Assembly: GCF_900182595.1 (NCBI RefSeq)
Contig: NZ_FXTN01000016.1
Coordinates: forward strand, 49,743 to 113,742
Direction of reading: 5' to 3'
Origin: Pedobacter westerhofensis
GTDB taxonomy: Bacteria; Bacteroidota; Bacteroidia; Sphingobacteriales; Sphingobacteriaceae
Length of the DNA: 64,000 nt
The notes beneath the pieces are model-generated. The model worked only from the letters and a program-made list of their open reading frames with translations, was not told the origin of the DNA and searched no databases. Positions 51,501 to 60,111 of the stretch are shown one piece after another; within the stretch, counting starts at the first letter, position 1; each line of letters begins with the position of its first letter. Position numbers and translations under genes: made by a program.

Positions 51501-53003
51501 ACTTATAAGATCAATGATAAGGTGCAGGTAGAAAACAGTGTGGTACAAATTAACAACCTGGATTTGAAAGATGTAGGCGGAAATACAGCTACAGCGAACG
51601 GCTCTGTTGACCTGAATGAGATCAATACGCCCAATCTTGATATTACCATCAAAGCCAGGACTTTCCAGGCATTGAATACCACCGCCAAAGATAACCAGCT
51701 GTATTTTGGGCAGGCTTTTGCTACGGGAACATTCATCTTCAAAGGGCCAACAAACAAGATGTATATCGGCATTGATGCCAAAACCGAAAAAGGGACGGTA
51801 TTTAATCTCCCGCTGAATAGCTCCGAAACAGTAACTTCAAAAGAGTTTATTACCTTCATCAGCAAGGATACCCTGGCGAATGCAAAAAAGGCAACCAACT
51901 TTGACGGCCTTACGATGAATTTCAAACTGCGGATAGATCCTAACAGTACGGCCAACTTATTCACCAACCTCGGTAACCTGAGCGGAAAGGGAAATGCAGA
52001 GCTGGAGCTTAACATCAACAGCCTTGGTGATTTTGAGATGTCAGGTGACTATATCATCGAGTCCGGAAACTTTGATTTTACAGCCCAGGAAGTAATCAAC
52101 AAGAAATTTACGATCCGGCAGGGAGGTACAATCCGCTGGATAGGCAATCCTAACCAGGCACAGATTCAGCTCAAAGCGATATACGAATTAAGGGCGGGTC
52201 TAAGCGATCTTTATATCGCAGCAAACAGAGACGTCAACAATAGTTCTAATGCTAATCTCAGGGTTCCTGTGGAGGTTGAGATGGGACTTAGCGGTCTCCT
52301 GACCCAACCAGATATTAAGCTGGATATTTTCTTCCCTTCCAACCCTTCCATTAAAGAAGAACTTCAGGCCTATTTTAGTGATGCCAACAATCTGAACCTG
52401 CAAGCCTTCAGTTTGATTATCCGGCGTAGTTTTGCACCGGGCTCGGGCAGGGAAGATCTGGGTAAACAATTGTCATCCGGCGTGGCCAGTACTGCTACCG
52501 AACTGCTTTTCAATCAGTTTAACAATGTGCTCTCTACGCTTAACCTCGACTTTGTGGACATCAATATCCGTTCACTAAGTGAGGCCAGTGCCTCATTCCG
52601 GTTTTTCGATAATAGGGTGACCGTAAATGCGGGTGTGGTAGACAGACGGATCAGCAACAGTGATTTATCGCCAATTGGCTTTAACAGCAATAATGTGGGT
52701 GGTGAAGTAGAAGTTCTTGCGCTGATCAGGAGAGACGGTACACTGGTAGGTAAACTGGCCAACAAACCGCCAACGGTACAAAGTATCTTTGCCAACCCCG
52801 GCATCAATAATACCAATGTTACCTCTGTCGGCCTGATTTATTCACAACAGTTTGATAACTTCAGGGAATTTGTGCAGAAGGTAACCGGTGAATACCGCAG
52901 AAATCAGAAAAAGAAAGAGGAAGAAAGAAAAAATAAGGCTAAGCAGTCGATCAATAAAGAAGCCATCACTGAGGAGCAGAAGAAAATGAAGAAAAACAGG
53001 TAA
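48579..53003 (+). CDS. TamB-domain (DUF490) translocation/assembly protein
   Basis: A very large (1474-residue) AsmA/TamB-like protein: one N-terminal membrane anchor, then about 1200 residues of repetitive beta-strand-rich sequence and a C-terminal DUF490 domain (TFIFKGPTNKMYIGIDA through FFPSNPSIKEELQAYFSDANNLN and ASFRFFDNRVTVNAGVVDRR). Such proteins form a hydrophobic groove bridging inner and outer membranes and help insert outer membrane proteins or move lipids. The TTG at 48579 cuts into the anchor. The frame is open upstream and reads KKLLKILLWIIASILLLLA, the family's usual start, from an ATC at 48528-48530 with no ATG, GTG or TTG. The true start is probably further upstream than annotated here. 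Confidence 0.85.
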   Translation: MLAIILFSLQFRPVQTFIAKKAAAYLSKELNTTISLHSIYIKPFKSVVIEDLLVLDRQKDTLLSTPKFIADLNVFSLEKRIIDINTVQVNNGSFFLKQYKGKDKGSNLDFIIDYFDSGPSTGKKKKPFQVSVDRVIINNLQLKYKNLEVDTVINGVNFDDIELKNMNGIFEQLNTKDHVMQADIKNLTFKEKSGFYLKNLTAFTTIDTNRIELKKLLLVTNKSRLTDYYQMSFSKFADFNDYVNKVRMKGHFKNSHLASRDISFFAPELSRMNLDIDIDGQITGLVNNLRAKKLAIKAGKATYFKGDFNLKGLPHLKETFMELKVDMLSTNKKDLDEILGNTTGNKTKVIPVIVEKFGNIYFNGSFTGFQNDFIAFGEFKTKLGRVVSDVNMKINSKGVPSYSGNVKAYDFNLGDLLNENSLGRITAAVYVKGKGTEINSLTEEVNGDIKYIDFNNYRYSNVKIDGKFDKKFFDGNLKVNDKNLQLVFDGGVNLNPKLPTFNFKATIKNAKLRALHIFKDSLKVDAVFSTNFSGTNLNNIQGNLLIQKIRLDNVKGIYNIDSVQLQAQGMGIDRTLKISSDVLDASIRGQYDLNTLPSYYKQLAKTYIPSLKTDIVKFKDQIFQFNLNIKRFEPVAELIAPGLEIQDQAILVGNFDSKKNIATLNGFVKKLTYKGVIANNIIIDENTTQNQLQAIITSDRVDLNDSLYIKNVNISNILRNDSLALNIKLSNADDANQLDLNGLVEFGKDTTARISILPSILKINSQDWAIQEKVRINFRGGKTEISNFDLKNGNQLLSVDGVLSGDPNDKLKVGFKAFSLRTLNPFVKTLGITLSGNVNGETNLYSLLKSPRISDGITVDSLTLNNTYIGTLTDTSSFNQEANMANVFMRINTTDKETLKIDGKLDLKEKNLDLSVKMDETELTVITPFVSDLVSNLKGHISTDLTIKGPFSAPKINGDVTLKEAQVTVNYLKTTYKINDKVQVENSVVQINNLDLKDVGGNTATANGSVDLNEINTPNLDITIKARTFQALNTTAKDNQLYFGQAFATGTFIFKGPTNKMYIGIDAKTEKGTVFNLPLNSSETVTSKEFITFISKDTLANAKKATNFDGLTMNFKLRIDPNSTANLFTNLGNLSGKGNAELELNINSLGDFEMSGDYIIESGNFDFTAQEVINKKFTIRQGGTIRWIGNPNQAQIQLKAIYELRAGLSDLYIAANRDVNNSSNANLRVPVEVEMGLSGLLTQPDIKLDIFFPSNPSIKEELQAYFSDANNLNLQAFSLIIRRSFAPGSGREDLGKQLSSGVASTATELLFNQFNNVLSTLNLDFVDINIRSLSEASASFRFFDNRVTVNAGVVDRRISNSDLSPIGFNSNNVGGEVEVLALIRRDGTLVGKLANKPPTVQSIFANPGINNTNVTSVGLIYSQQFDNFREFVQKVTGEYRRNQKKKEEERKNKAKQSINKEAITEEQKKMKKNR

Positions 53004-53018
53004 GCACACCATCATAAA

Positions 53019-53043
53019 AAAGGCCGGTTCAAAACCGGCCTTT
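53019..53043. terminator. Bidirectional terminator between tamB-like gene and ribBA
   Basis: AAAGGCCGGTT (53019-53029) and AACCGGCCTTT (53033-53043) are perfect 11-bp arms around CAA, flanked by A and T runs, midway between convergent stops. Confidence 0.85.
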
Positions 53044-53046
53044 CCT

Positions 53047-54258
53047 TTATCCTTTCATAATGGTGTGACCCATTTTATCTCTTTTCGTTTTCAGATAAGT
53101 CTCATTATGTGTGTTGCTCAATATCTCAATCGCAATATTCTCTACAACCTCTAAACCATAGCCGATCAGCCCTGCTCTTTTTGTAGGGTTGTTAGACATC
53201 AGGCGCATCTTTGAAACGCCCTGTGCCCTTAGTATCTGTGCGCCTACCCCATAATCACGTTCGTCACCTTTAAAGCCCAGTTTAATATTAGCTTCAACGG
53301 TATCGAAACCGGCATCCTGAAGGTTATAGGACAACAACTTATTTACAAGACCAATACCGCGGCCTTCCTGGTTCATGTAAACTACAATTCCCTTACCCTC
53401 TTCCTGGATCATTTGCATAGCCTTGTGCAATTGCGGACCGCAATCACAGCGGCAGGAACCAAATATGTCTCCGGTAATACACGAGCTGTGCACACGCACC
53501 AGTACCGCTTCATCAGGTGTCCATTCACCTTTGCTTAAAGCAAGATGTATAGCATTATTCTCCAGTTGCGTATAGGCCGTCATTTTAAAATCTCCCCATT
53601 CTGTAGGCAGGTTAATGGTAACATCTTCCCTGATCAGGCTCTCCTGATTAAGACGGTATGCGATCAGGTCTTTAATGGATATTATTTTCAGCTGATGCTG
53701 TTCGGCAATCTTTAATAAATCAGGTAACCTGGCCATTTCACCATCATCTTTCATAATTTCTACCAGTACCCCGGCAGGTTCCATACCCGCAAGTACAGCC
53801 AGGTCAACAGCCGCCTCGGTATGCCCGGCGCGCCTCAGTACCCCGCCATCTTTTGCACGTAAGGGAAAAATATGCCCGGGCCTGCCCAGTTCTTTAGGAT
53901 CTGTAGCCGGGTTAATTAGTGCCTGTATAGTTTTAGAACGGTCTGATGCCGAAATACCCGTTGTACAGCCATGTCCGATCAGGTCTACTGAAACCGTAAA
54001 GTTAGTTTCATAGGCAGCGGTATTTTTACCTACCATCAGTTCAAGATCCAGCTCTTCACATCTGGCTTCAGTGATGGCTGCGCAGATGAGGCCTCTGCCG
54101 TAGGTAGCCATAAAGTTGATCACTTCAGGCGTGGCATTGGCAGCAGCAGTCAGAAAATCGCCTTCATTTTCACGATCTTCATCGTCTACAACAATTACAA
54201 CTTTACCAGCTTTTATATCTGCAACAGCATCTTCTATTGCGTTCAGTTTAATTTCCAT
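53047..54258 (-). CDS. ribBA: Bifunctional DHBP synthase / GTP cyclohydrolase II
   Basis: A 403-residue fusion. The N-terminal 3,4-dihydroxy-2-butanone-4-phosphate synthase has VVDDEDRENEGDF and RRAGHTEAAVDLAVLAG; the C-terminal GTP cyclohydrolase II has the zinc site CITGDIFGSCRCDCG, GKGIVVYMNQEGRGIGL and the catalytic DYGVGAQILRAQG. It performs both entry steps of riboflavin synthesis. No FMN riboswitch-like structure is visible in the 124-bp upstream region. It is unlinked to ribF here. Confidence 0.96.
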   Translation of the reverse strand: MEIKLNAIEDAVADIKAGKVVIVVDDEDRENEGDFLTAAANATPEVINFMATYGRGLICAAITEARCEELDLELMVGKNTAAYETNFTVSVDLIGHGCTTGISASDRSKTIQALINPATDPKELGRPGHIFPLRAKDGGVLRRAGHTEAAVDLAVLAGMEPAGVLVEIMKDDGEMARLPDLLKIAEQHQLKIISIKDLIAYRLNQESLIREDVTINLPTEWGDFKMTAYTQLENNAIHLALSKGEWTPDEAVLVRVHSSCITGDIFGSCRCDCGPQLHKAMQMIQEEGKGIVVYMNQEGRGIGLVNKLLSYNLQDAGFDTVEANIKLGFKGDERDYGVGAQILRAQGVSKMRLMSNNPTKRAGLIGYGLEVVENIAIEILSNTHNETYLKTKRDKMGHTIMKG

Positions 54259-54382
54259 TTTGTAGCGTTTTCATCATTGTACCTAATCAGAATGCAATCC
54301 AATCAGATAACAATAAACAAAGTTACAACCTTATATGATAATATGTGTGTCCAAATATCATGCGTAAGTAAGGAACACAAGA

Positions 54383-55819
54383 CTATTTGTGGGCCTGTTT
54401 CTTTTTGCTGAAAAGTTTGTTGAAAAAAGCCTTGTATAAGCTGATATCAAACAGTGCAGAATCCACTGTTGCCTTGTAGGTGAGGAATGCCCCTACCGGA
54501 CTGAGCACAAAAACTGCCATCCAGATACCCAGTATCGGATTGATATTGCCCTGGTTGGCCGATTTCTCTGCTACCGTGGTGATAATATGATAAAAAAGGA
54601 AGAAGATAATGGCCATTACCACAGGCAAGCCCAGTCCGCCTTTCCTGATGATGGCCCCCAGGGGCGCCCCGATGAAAAACAGCATCAGGCAGGACACAGC
54701 CAGGGTAAACTTGCGCTGGTACTCAATCCGGATCCTGATCAGGGTTTTAATCCTTTCTTCATGATCGGCAACCCTGCCATCTGTAGTTTGCTCCACTGAT
54801 TTTGCCTGGTCCAGGGCCGACTGTAAGGTGGCCACCCGCTGTGCAGCCGGTACGGCATTGAGGAGTGCACCTTTCACTTTTACCGGGGCCATTTTGATTT
54901 TGGTATATCCTTTGGTGTAATTGCTCTGCTTAAAATACGTACCAATAGCAATCCTGGCGAAGCGGTTAACGCTGTCCAGTTCCTTCTTAAGCGAATCACC
55001 TTTATGTTCAAGCCCCTTAAGATTGAGCATCTGGTTGTTTGTCCTGAAACTATTCTCATCCGTGCGGGCCATCTTAAAGCTGGAAATATCAAACTTTTGA
55101 GCGGTTTCGCCAAAGCGCATCCTGGTGAGCTGCTGTCTGGGATTATAGGTAGCATTCTGACTGCTCGATTCCTCATAACGCACACCATCCTTCAGTTTCA
55201 GCACAAGGAACTGCTTATCTTTAGTGGTATTCATGGTGCCGCTTTTGGCAATGATGATCTTAGGCACACCATTATTGCTGGTATGATCATAGATCATGAT
55301 GCCTGTCAGGGAAACACCGTCCTCCCCTTTTTTATCCACCCGGATTGAATACTGGGGAATACTGTTATTGAATACCCCTTCCTTAATCAGGAAAGACAAC
55401 TTCTTGTTTCTTACATCCCAGAGCAGCGACCCAAATTTCAGATTTGCCTTGGGCAGCATATACTCTGAAAAAAGGAAGGATGAAAAAGCTATACAAATGA
55501 TCAGCACCAGCAGTGGCCGCATGGCCTTCTGCAGGGATATACCCGCTGATTTAATGGCCACCAGCTCGTAATTCTCCCCGAGTGTCCCAAAGGTCATGAT
55601 GGAAGACAGTAAGATGGCCAGCGGCAGCGCCATAGATACGTTGGCGGCGGATGCATAAAACATCAGCTCCAGTATAATGTACCATTCAAAGCCCTTTCCT
55701 ATCAGATCATCAACATATTTGAAGAGGAAGAACATCAGTAAAATGAACATTACCACTAAAAATGTGACCAGGAAGGGCCTGATGAATGCTTTCAGCAGAA
55801 GTATATGAATCTTTTTCAA
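54383..55819 (-). CDS. LptF/LptG family permease
   Basis: A 478-residue YjgP/YjgQ-type protein. Three membrane segments at the N-terminus (PFLVTFLVVMFILLMFFLFKYVDDLIGKG, ASAANVSMALPLAILLSSIMTFG, PLLVLIICIAFSSFLFSEY), a periplasmic jellyroll (about 120-260), then a Bacteroidota-type insertion (about 270-360) and three C-terminal segments. In the LPS transporter LptF and LptG form the membrane channel that extracts LPS for delivery to the outer membrane. Only one such gene is present here, so which subunit it is remains open. Confidence 0.88.
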   Translation of the reverse strand: MKKIHILLLKAFIRPFLVTFLVVMFILLMFFLFKYVDDLIGKGFEWYIILELMFYASAANVSMALPLAILLSSIMTFGTLGENYELVAIKSAGISLQKAMRPLLVLIICIAFSSFLFSEYMLPKANLKFGSLLWDVRNKKLSFLIKEGVFNNSIPQYSIRVDKKGEDGVSLTGIMIYDHTSNNGVPKIIIAKSGTMNTTKDKQFLVLKLKDGVRYEESSSQNATYNPRQQLTRMRFGETAQKFDISSFKMARTDENSFRTNNQMLNLKGLEHKGDSLKKELDSVNRFARIAIGTYFKQSNYTKGYTKIKMAPVKVKGALLNAVPAAQRVATLQSALDQAKSVEQTTDGRVADHEERIKTLIRIRIEYQRKFTLAVSCLMLFFIGAPLGAIIRKGGLGLPVVMAIIFFLFYHIITTVAEKSANQGNINPILGIWMAVFVLSPVGAFLTYKATVDSALFDISLYKAFFNKLFSKKKQAHK

Positions 55820-55849
55820 TATACAAATGTAGACATTGCATCTGAAAAA

Positions 55850-56230
55850 TTATGCACCAATTACACTGTGCAGGTAGGTGATCTGGTTATCCCAGATTTG
55901 GGTTCTTTCTTTTAGTGTTTCTTCGGTAGCGAAATCAGTGATTGAAAGTGCTACATCATTTGTTAACTCATCCTGCACGATTTCCATCTCAAAATAGCAA
56001 TGAGGCTCATCATCAATCCATTTGAACTTCACCATTTTATTCTCTTTAAAGCTTAACATTTTGGCCTTTTGTACTTCGTCATCCCATGTAAATGTATACA
56101 CCTGGTCACGAAATACAACATCATCTGCAAACCACTGGGACAACCCGTTTGGCTCACTGATGAAACTAAACAAAATACGCGGAGACGATTTCAACTCATA
56201 TTCTAATGTAAATTTTTTCTTTTCTGACAT
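55850..56230 (-). CDS. START-like/AHSA1-type domain protein
   Basis: A 126-residue single-domain protein with the SRPBCC pattern: LEYELKSSPRILFSFISEPNGLSQWFADDVV at the start and FEMEIVQDELTNDVALSITDFA followed by a C-terminal helix (IWDNQITYLHSVIGA). The family is widespread in Bacteroidota as 'START-like domain protein'; ligand and role are unknown. It lies 30 bases upstream of the LptF/G-like gene in the same direction and faces away from tRNA-Met. Confidence 0.85.
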   Translation of the reverse strand: MSEKKKFTLEYELKSSPRILFSFISEPNGLSQWFADDVVFRDQVYTFTWDDEVQKAKMLSFKENKMVKFKWIDDEPHCYFEMEIVQDELTNDVALSITDFATEETLKERTQIWDNQITYLHSVIGA

Positions 56231-56300
56231 CTTAAATCGCTTATATCTTGTTATTTGTAGATTATTTTTTTATTTTTTTCTAAAGGAAAGTATTTTATTC

Positions 56301-56308
56301 TATATTTG
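56301..56308 (+). promoter_or_regulatory. -7 promoter element of tRNA-Met
   Basis: TATATTTG is an exact TAnnTTTG match, 25 bases before the mature tRNA 5' end. Confidence 0.65.
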
Positions 56309-56333
56309 CAACTCTTTAAAAAAACAAGCCCAC

Positions 56334-56407
56334 GGCGGGGTAGCTCAGATGGTTAGAGCGCAGGATTCATAACCCTGAGGTCGGCAGTTCGATCCTGCTC
56401 CCCGCTA
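56334..56407 (+). tRNA. tRNA-Met (anticodon CAT)
   Basis: A 74-nt tRNA with acceptor GGCGGGG / CCCCGCT (a G-U pair at the end), D-arm GCTCAGATGGTTAGAGC, anticodon loop TTCATAA with anticodon CAT, and T-arm GCAGTTCGATCCTGC; discriminator A. CCA is not encoded. The acceptor 1-72 G-U pair and non-initiator anticodon stem suggest the elongator. A CAT anticodon can also be tRNA-Ile after lysidine modification; I favour Met. The DNA downstream is accessory, so the gene may have served as an integration site. Confidence 0.93.
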
Positions 56408-56411
56408 CTAA

Positions 56412-56435
56412 AAAGCCCATCTTGCGATGGGCTTT
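56412..56435 (+). terminator. Terminator after tRNA-Met
   Basis: AAAGCCCATC (56412-56421) and GATGGGCTTT (56426-56435) form perfect 10-bp arms, followed by ATTTG. The 234 bases up to the next gene contain a small GGCGCA/TGCGCC-type inverted patch near 56535-56550 and nothing else I can name. Confidence 0.8.
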
Positions 56436-56669
56436 ATTTGTTTTAAGGCGGTTTTGACGTGCTTTATTGAAACATAAGCTTCCGACTAATATATGGTTAT
56501 TAATTAAAGAATACGCAAAATCAAACTATAATTGGCGCATCCTTTGGCGCACGCCAAATTGATGGCGACACAATTATCTTAAACAAACTATATCTAAATC
56601 TTAAACCTCTCCTTTAAATAAAGGAATTCAACATTTTTTTGGATATTGTTAATCATAGCCAATTCCAAT

Positions 56670-57485
56670 ATGTCAGATTTTAAAGTCGATGTAGATTTCG
56701 ATAAATTAAAGGAGTACTTTCCTAACCTTTCTCCTCAACAGAAAGCCCTTTTAAAAGAACAAGGAGGCATCACTCTCAATTTCGAGTTTGAGATGGACGA
56801 TTCTGTTTATGAAGAACTATACCAAGGACTACTGAAGATCCTTACAAGGTACGAGCTGCAAGAACACATAAATGAGCTATACTACATTGTCATCACACTG
56901 GACAATCAATATCAGGACATCGAATATTTATCGAGGGAAAGATATAATGATGACCAGACGAGCAAGGAGGTTGCGCAATTTCTCCTTGCCTTTAAATCTG
57001 CTAAACCTAATCAAGCATTTCAACTTGTGGCAAAATCACTGACTGAGACTGCTGCAATTAAAAATCCAATTGTTGCAAAATGGATGACACAACTGATTTT
57101 AGATGCCATTGAAAATAAGAATTTTCCTTTTGAGGTTTTTGGGGAAAGGATTTTACTTCATCTATTTGGAATGGACTTTTCAAAAGAAAAAAGTATTTCA
57201 ATGGATCGATTAGAAGCAACGTCAAACTTAAAAATTAAGAAGCCTACACATACAGACTTATTATTCAGATTTGCTCTACAGCTCAGAACATACCTAAATG
57301 AATTTACAGATGTAAGAACTACTGGCTCTGTTGTACTGGCAAATGTACAAGCAAATATATTCTTCGATATTTTCGAGATGTTAGGATACTTTCACAGAGA
57401 TAATATAGAGTCTGAACCCAAGGATTACATGCATGCAATATTTAGGAATCAAATAAAGTCATATACTTCATTATCAGGGCAATAA
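56670..57485 (+). CDS. Hypothetical protein of the accessory region, first gene of the helicase module
   Basis: A 271-residue soluble, mostly helical protein that I do not recognise. Start chosen at ATG 56670 (MSDFKVDVDFDKLKEYF); a TTG 24 bases upstream is also in frame. It has an acidic N-terminal third (NFEFEMDDSVYEELYQGLLKIL), a middle segment KSAKPNQAFQLVAKSLTETAAIKNPIVAKWMTQLI and a C-terminal helix-rich part. Codon choice is more AT-rich than in the genes left of the tRNA, which suggests transfer. It precedes the 155-residue gene and the helicase-like gene in the same direction and probably belongs with them. Confidence 0.7.
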   Translation: MSDFKVDVDFDKLKEYFPNLSPQQKALLKEQGGITLNFEFEMDDSVYEELYQGLLKILTRYELQEHINELYYIVITLDNQYQDIEYLSRERYNDDQTSKEVAQFLLAFKSAKPNQAFQLVAKSLTETAAIKNPIVAKWMTQLILDAIENKNFPFEVFGERILLHLFGMDFSKEKSISMDRLEATSNLKIKKPTHTDLLFRFALQLRTYLNEFTDVRTTGSVVLANVQANIFFDIFEMLGYFHRDNIESEPKDYMHAIFRNQIKSYTSLSGQ

Positions 57486-57566
57486 AAACCTCTTAAACTA
57501 CTCAATTAGTATTGCCCCAAGCCTCTCTTCATCTAAGCACTTTTGTAATGCGATCAGCAATTAAGC

Positions 57567-58034
57567 ATGATTGTTAAACAAAAAAAGATGATTAATAACA
57601 ATGAGATTTCGGCATTATATTTCGCCAATAAGGTGGAAGGTAGAAGCCACCTCGACCCAAGAAAAGGTGTTTTCAAAATTGTTTCTATTTCTGAAGGTAC
57701 CTGCTTCAGAAGGCCTGCAACTATGGCAACTGTAAAATGGAAGCTGAATGAATCGGACGCATATGCTGACATCAATTTCAAAATCCAATTAGAAACTCTG
57801 AAAACAGGTCTTACCCCCCTTGACACTACTGACATTGTTGGAAGAGAAATCAAAATCACTGAAGCTACATGGCATCCTGCTGTTCCCCTATTTTGTGTAA
57901 CATGGGAAATGCTACCAAAAGAAAGTTCGATCATTGATCATCTGAATGGTTTATTAGCAAAAGGAATTTTTCCTTGTCTTGATAGTTTTGATGACTTCGA
58001 AGATGATGACATTCAAAACTGGGAGGAATACTAA
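57567..58034 (+). CDS. Hypothetical protein, second gene of the helicase module
   Basis: A 155-residue protein with no family I can name. The central part looks beta-rich (PATMATVKWKLNESDAYADINFKIQLETL), and the C-terminus is strongly acidic (CLDSFDDFEDDDIQNWEEY), as in proteins that mimic or bind nucleic acid partners. A second ATG at residue 8 (57588) is possible. Its stop is one base before the start of the helicase-like gene, so the two are probably translationally coupled. Confidence 0.7.
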   Translation: MIVKQKKMINNNEISALYFANKVEGRSHLDPRKGVFKIVSISEGTCFRRPATMATVKWKLNESDAYADINFKIQLETLKTGLTPLDTTDIVGREIKITEATWHPAVPLFCVTWEMLPKESSIIDHLNGLLAKGIFPCLDSFDDFEDDDIQNWEEY

Positions 58035-58035
58035 G

Positions 58036-59850
58036 ATGGAAAGAGTAAACCTAAACCTCAGAACGCAATACATAACTGATACAGAAATGTTTAGAAATGG
58101 TACTCCTAGCAACTTCATTATTTTCAAGAAACTTTGTGGTACTGGAGCCACACATGGAGAAGCTAAAGTATACAAACGTCATTCAATCATAATTGTCCCA
58201 AACACCCCGGTACTAAAAGGAAAAAAAGAAGCTATTGATGAGAATGGAAATAGCAAATACCCTGACATCTTCGTTGTTTACGAAGGTGTCTCCAAACAAG
58301 AGGTTGAGGTCTATCTAAATGGGCAAGTCACTTTCAAAAAAATACTTTGTACGCCTGAAGCCTACATTTTGAAAGTAAAGCCAGCAATCGAAGAAAATAA
58401 TAATTTCAATTTATTTACCGACTTTTTCATGCTTCTAGATGAATGCGATAAAATTACTAAGGATGCAGACTTCAGATATAGTCTCGTTGCACCCCTTGAT
58501 GATTTTTTTCAATTTAAAAACAAAGCAATGATTTCTGCAACCGCACTTATACCATCAGACAGAAGGTTTGAAGAGCATAATTTTAAAAGGCTTTACGTTA
58601 AACCGAAATTTAATTACAAACAGAATATCACGATTTTTGACACTAACAATATCGTAGCAACATTAAAAGAAGAGCTTGCGAAGGTGGGCGAAGAAAAGGT
58701 GTTTATATTCCTAAATAGTGTTGAACTGATCCAAGTAATCATCGAATTGCTTCAAATTGAAGATTTTAGCAAGGTATTTTGCGCCGAGAAAAGCAAGGTA
58801 AAGCTAATAGATAGCGGTTTTTCTAATGTGAGTACCGAACTAACAGACTTCAAAAAATACAATTTTTTGACCTGCAAATTTTTCAATGCTGTTGATATTG
58901 ATTTAGAGGAGAAGCCTAACGTGATCTTGATTACTGATGTACTTAGGAAAGCATTTTCAATGCTGGATCCGTACTCGGACTCTGTTCAGATCGTTGGAAG
59001 ATTCAGAAATGGGATAAAGAACGCAGTACACATTTCAAATTCTAACAAGAACCTGAAATGGAAAGAGAAGCAAAGAGCAATTTCTTTTATCAAGGACGCT
59101 TACGACACCTACAAGGATCTGGAGGTCATGAAAGCAATTACAACAAAAGAAGGTGCTATAGTAATTCTGACTGAAGCTATGACTGGATCATTTATACACT
59201 CTTACATCAAGGAAAATGGTGAAGTTGACCCATATCTTGTCGACGGCTTTCTTTTGGATCAAGCCATCACAGGTTATTACACGCATATAAATAAGCTTAA
59301 TCGCGCTTACCTGCACAGTAATTTTTTTAGACCGACAGTTATAAAAATGAATTATAATATCAATGATGCTCATATCATCTCAATGAAACTGAAATCGACA
59401 GCAAGTGCATTGATTCAAAATATATCAGAAATATTAAGAGCTAATGAAAATGCACCTAGCAACGGAGTACTGAACTTTGACCTTGGCAGATCAAATGAGG
59501 TAATACGCAAGCAACATGCTGATATCGCAAATTTCTACGATGTTATAGGATTTGATTCTATGGCAGAATTAGAGTTCAATAAATCTGCGATCAAGCTAAA
59601 AGTGAAAAAGACAGAAAAGGAACTGGAAAGGAACAATCCCAAATTAATTTTAAAGATCCAGTCATTATACAAACCTGACGAAACCCCATCGGAAATGGAG
59701 ATAGCAGCTGACTTCCAAGTTATATACAATGACTTAGGAATTTGTGAAATAGCTAGACCAAGTCACCTTACCCGATACTACATCGCGTCAAGAACTTCAA
59801 ATGACCAAGGGATTAAAGTCTGGAAAATTAAAGGAAAGAAAGTTTTGTAG
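58036..59850 (+). CDS. SF2-helicase-like ATPase with a lysine-less P-loop
   Basis: A 604-residue protein with helicase-type motifs in the right order: KLCGTGATHGE (33-42) at motif I, IIIVPNTPVLKGK (51-63) at Ia, LLDECDKI (133-140) as a DExx box, MISATALI (165-172) like motif III, and QIVGRFRNG (318-326) like motif VI. Motif I reads G-T-G-A-T, so the usual P-loop lysine is missing. Relatives with GxGAT may occur in Bacteroidota phages and mobile elements, so this may be a family trait rather than decay. The C-terminal 280 residues are unassigned. ATG at 58036 follows the preceding stop by one base. Confidence 0.65.
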   Translation: MERVNLNLRTQYITDTEMFRNGTPSNFIIFKKLCGTGATHGEAKVYKRHSIIIVPNTPVLKGKKEAIDENGNSKYPDIFVVYEGVSKQEVEVYLNGQVTFKKILCTPEAYILKVKPAIEENNNFNLFTDFFMLLDECDKITKDADFRYSLVAPLDDFFQFKNKAMISATALIPSDRRFEEHNFKRLYVKPKFNYKQNITIFDTNNIVATLKEELAKVGEEKVFIFLNSVELIQVIIELLQIEDFSKVFCAEKSKVKLIDSGFSNVSTELTDFKKYNFLTCKFFNAVDIDLEEKPNVILITDVLRKAFSMLDPYSDSVQIVGRFRNGIKNAVHISNSNKNLKWKEKQRAISFIKDAYDTYKDLEVMKAITTKEGAIVILTEAMTGSFIHSYIKENGEVDPYLVDGFLLDQAITGYYTHINKLNRAYLHSNFFRPTVIKMNYNINDAHIISMKLKSTASALIQNISEILRANENAPSNGVLNFDLGRSNEVIRKQHADIANFYDVIGFDSMAELEFNKSAIKLKVKKTEKELERNNPKLILKIQSLYKPDETPSEMEIAADFQVIYNDLGICEIARPSHLTRYYIASRTSNDQGIKVWKIKGKKVL

Positions 59851-59914
59851 AGCATATCCAAAAAATACACTAAACCCATTATTTAAGAGCCCCATTTAAT
59901 TTTTGGATACAAGT

Positions 59915-59941
59915 AAGCACCAGTTCTCCTTGGTGCTTTTG
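59915..59941 (+). terminator. Terminator after the helicase-like gene
   Basis: AAGCACCA (59915-59922) pairs with TGGTGCTT (59931-59938), followed by TTTTG. A second inverted repeat, TGTGTGA (59980-59986) with TCACACA (59994-60000), lies downstream in the same 261-bp gap. Confidence 0.75.
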
Positions 59942-60111
59942 TTGGTATTACCCGAATCTGGTAGTCAGCGAAAAAAAATTGTGTGAGATTTTTTCACACA
60001 GTCACTATAGAAATGATCCCCCACCTTGATGTCGATGTAAAGTTGTTTCCTCCTATCTTCTTATGAGGGACAGCTTTTAGAAATTTTTCACTTAAAAATC
60101 TATTCAAGATC

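Noticed and set aside
54259..54382. FMN riboswitch upstream of ribBA
   Set aside because: None of the conserved FMN-aptamer blocks or a multi-stem junction can be seen in this short AT-rich stretch.
58036..59850. Helicase-like gene as a decayed pseudogene because of its P-loop
   Set aside because: The frame is intact over 604 codons and the other motifs are in place, so a family-specific motif is more likely than decay.
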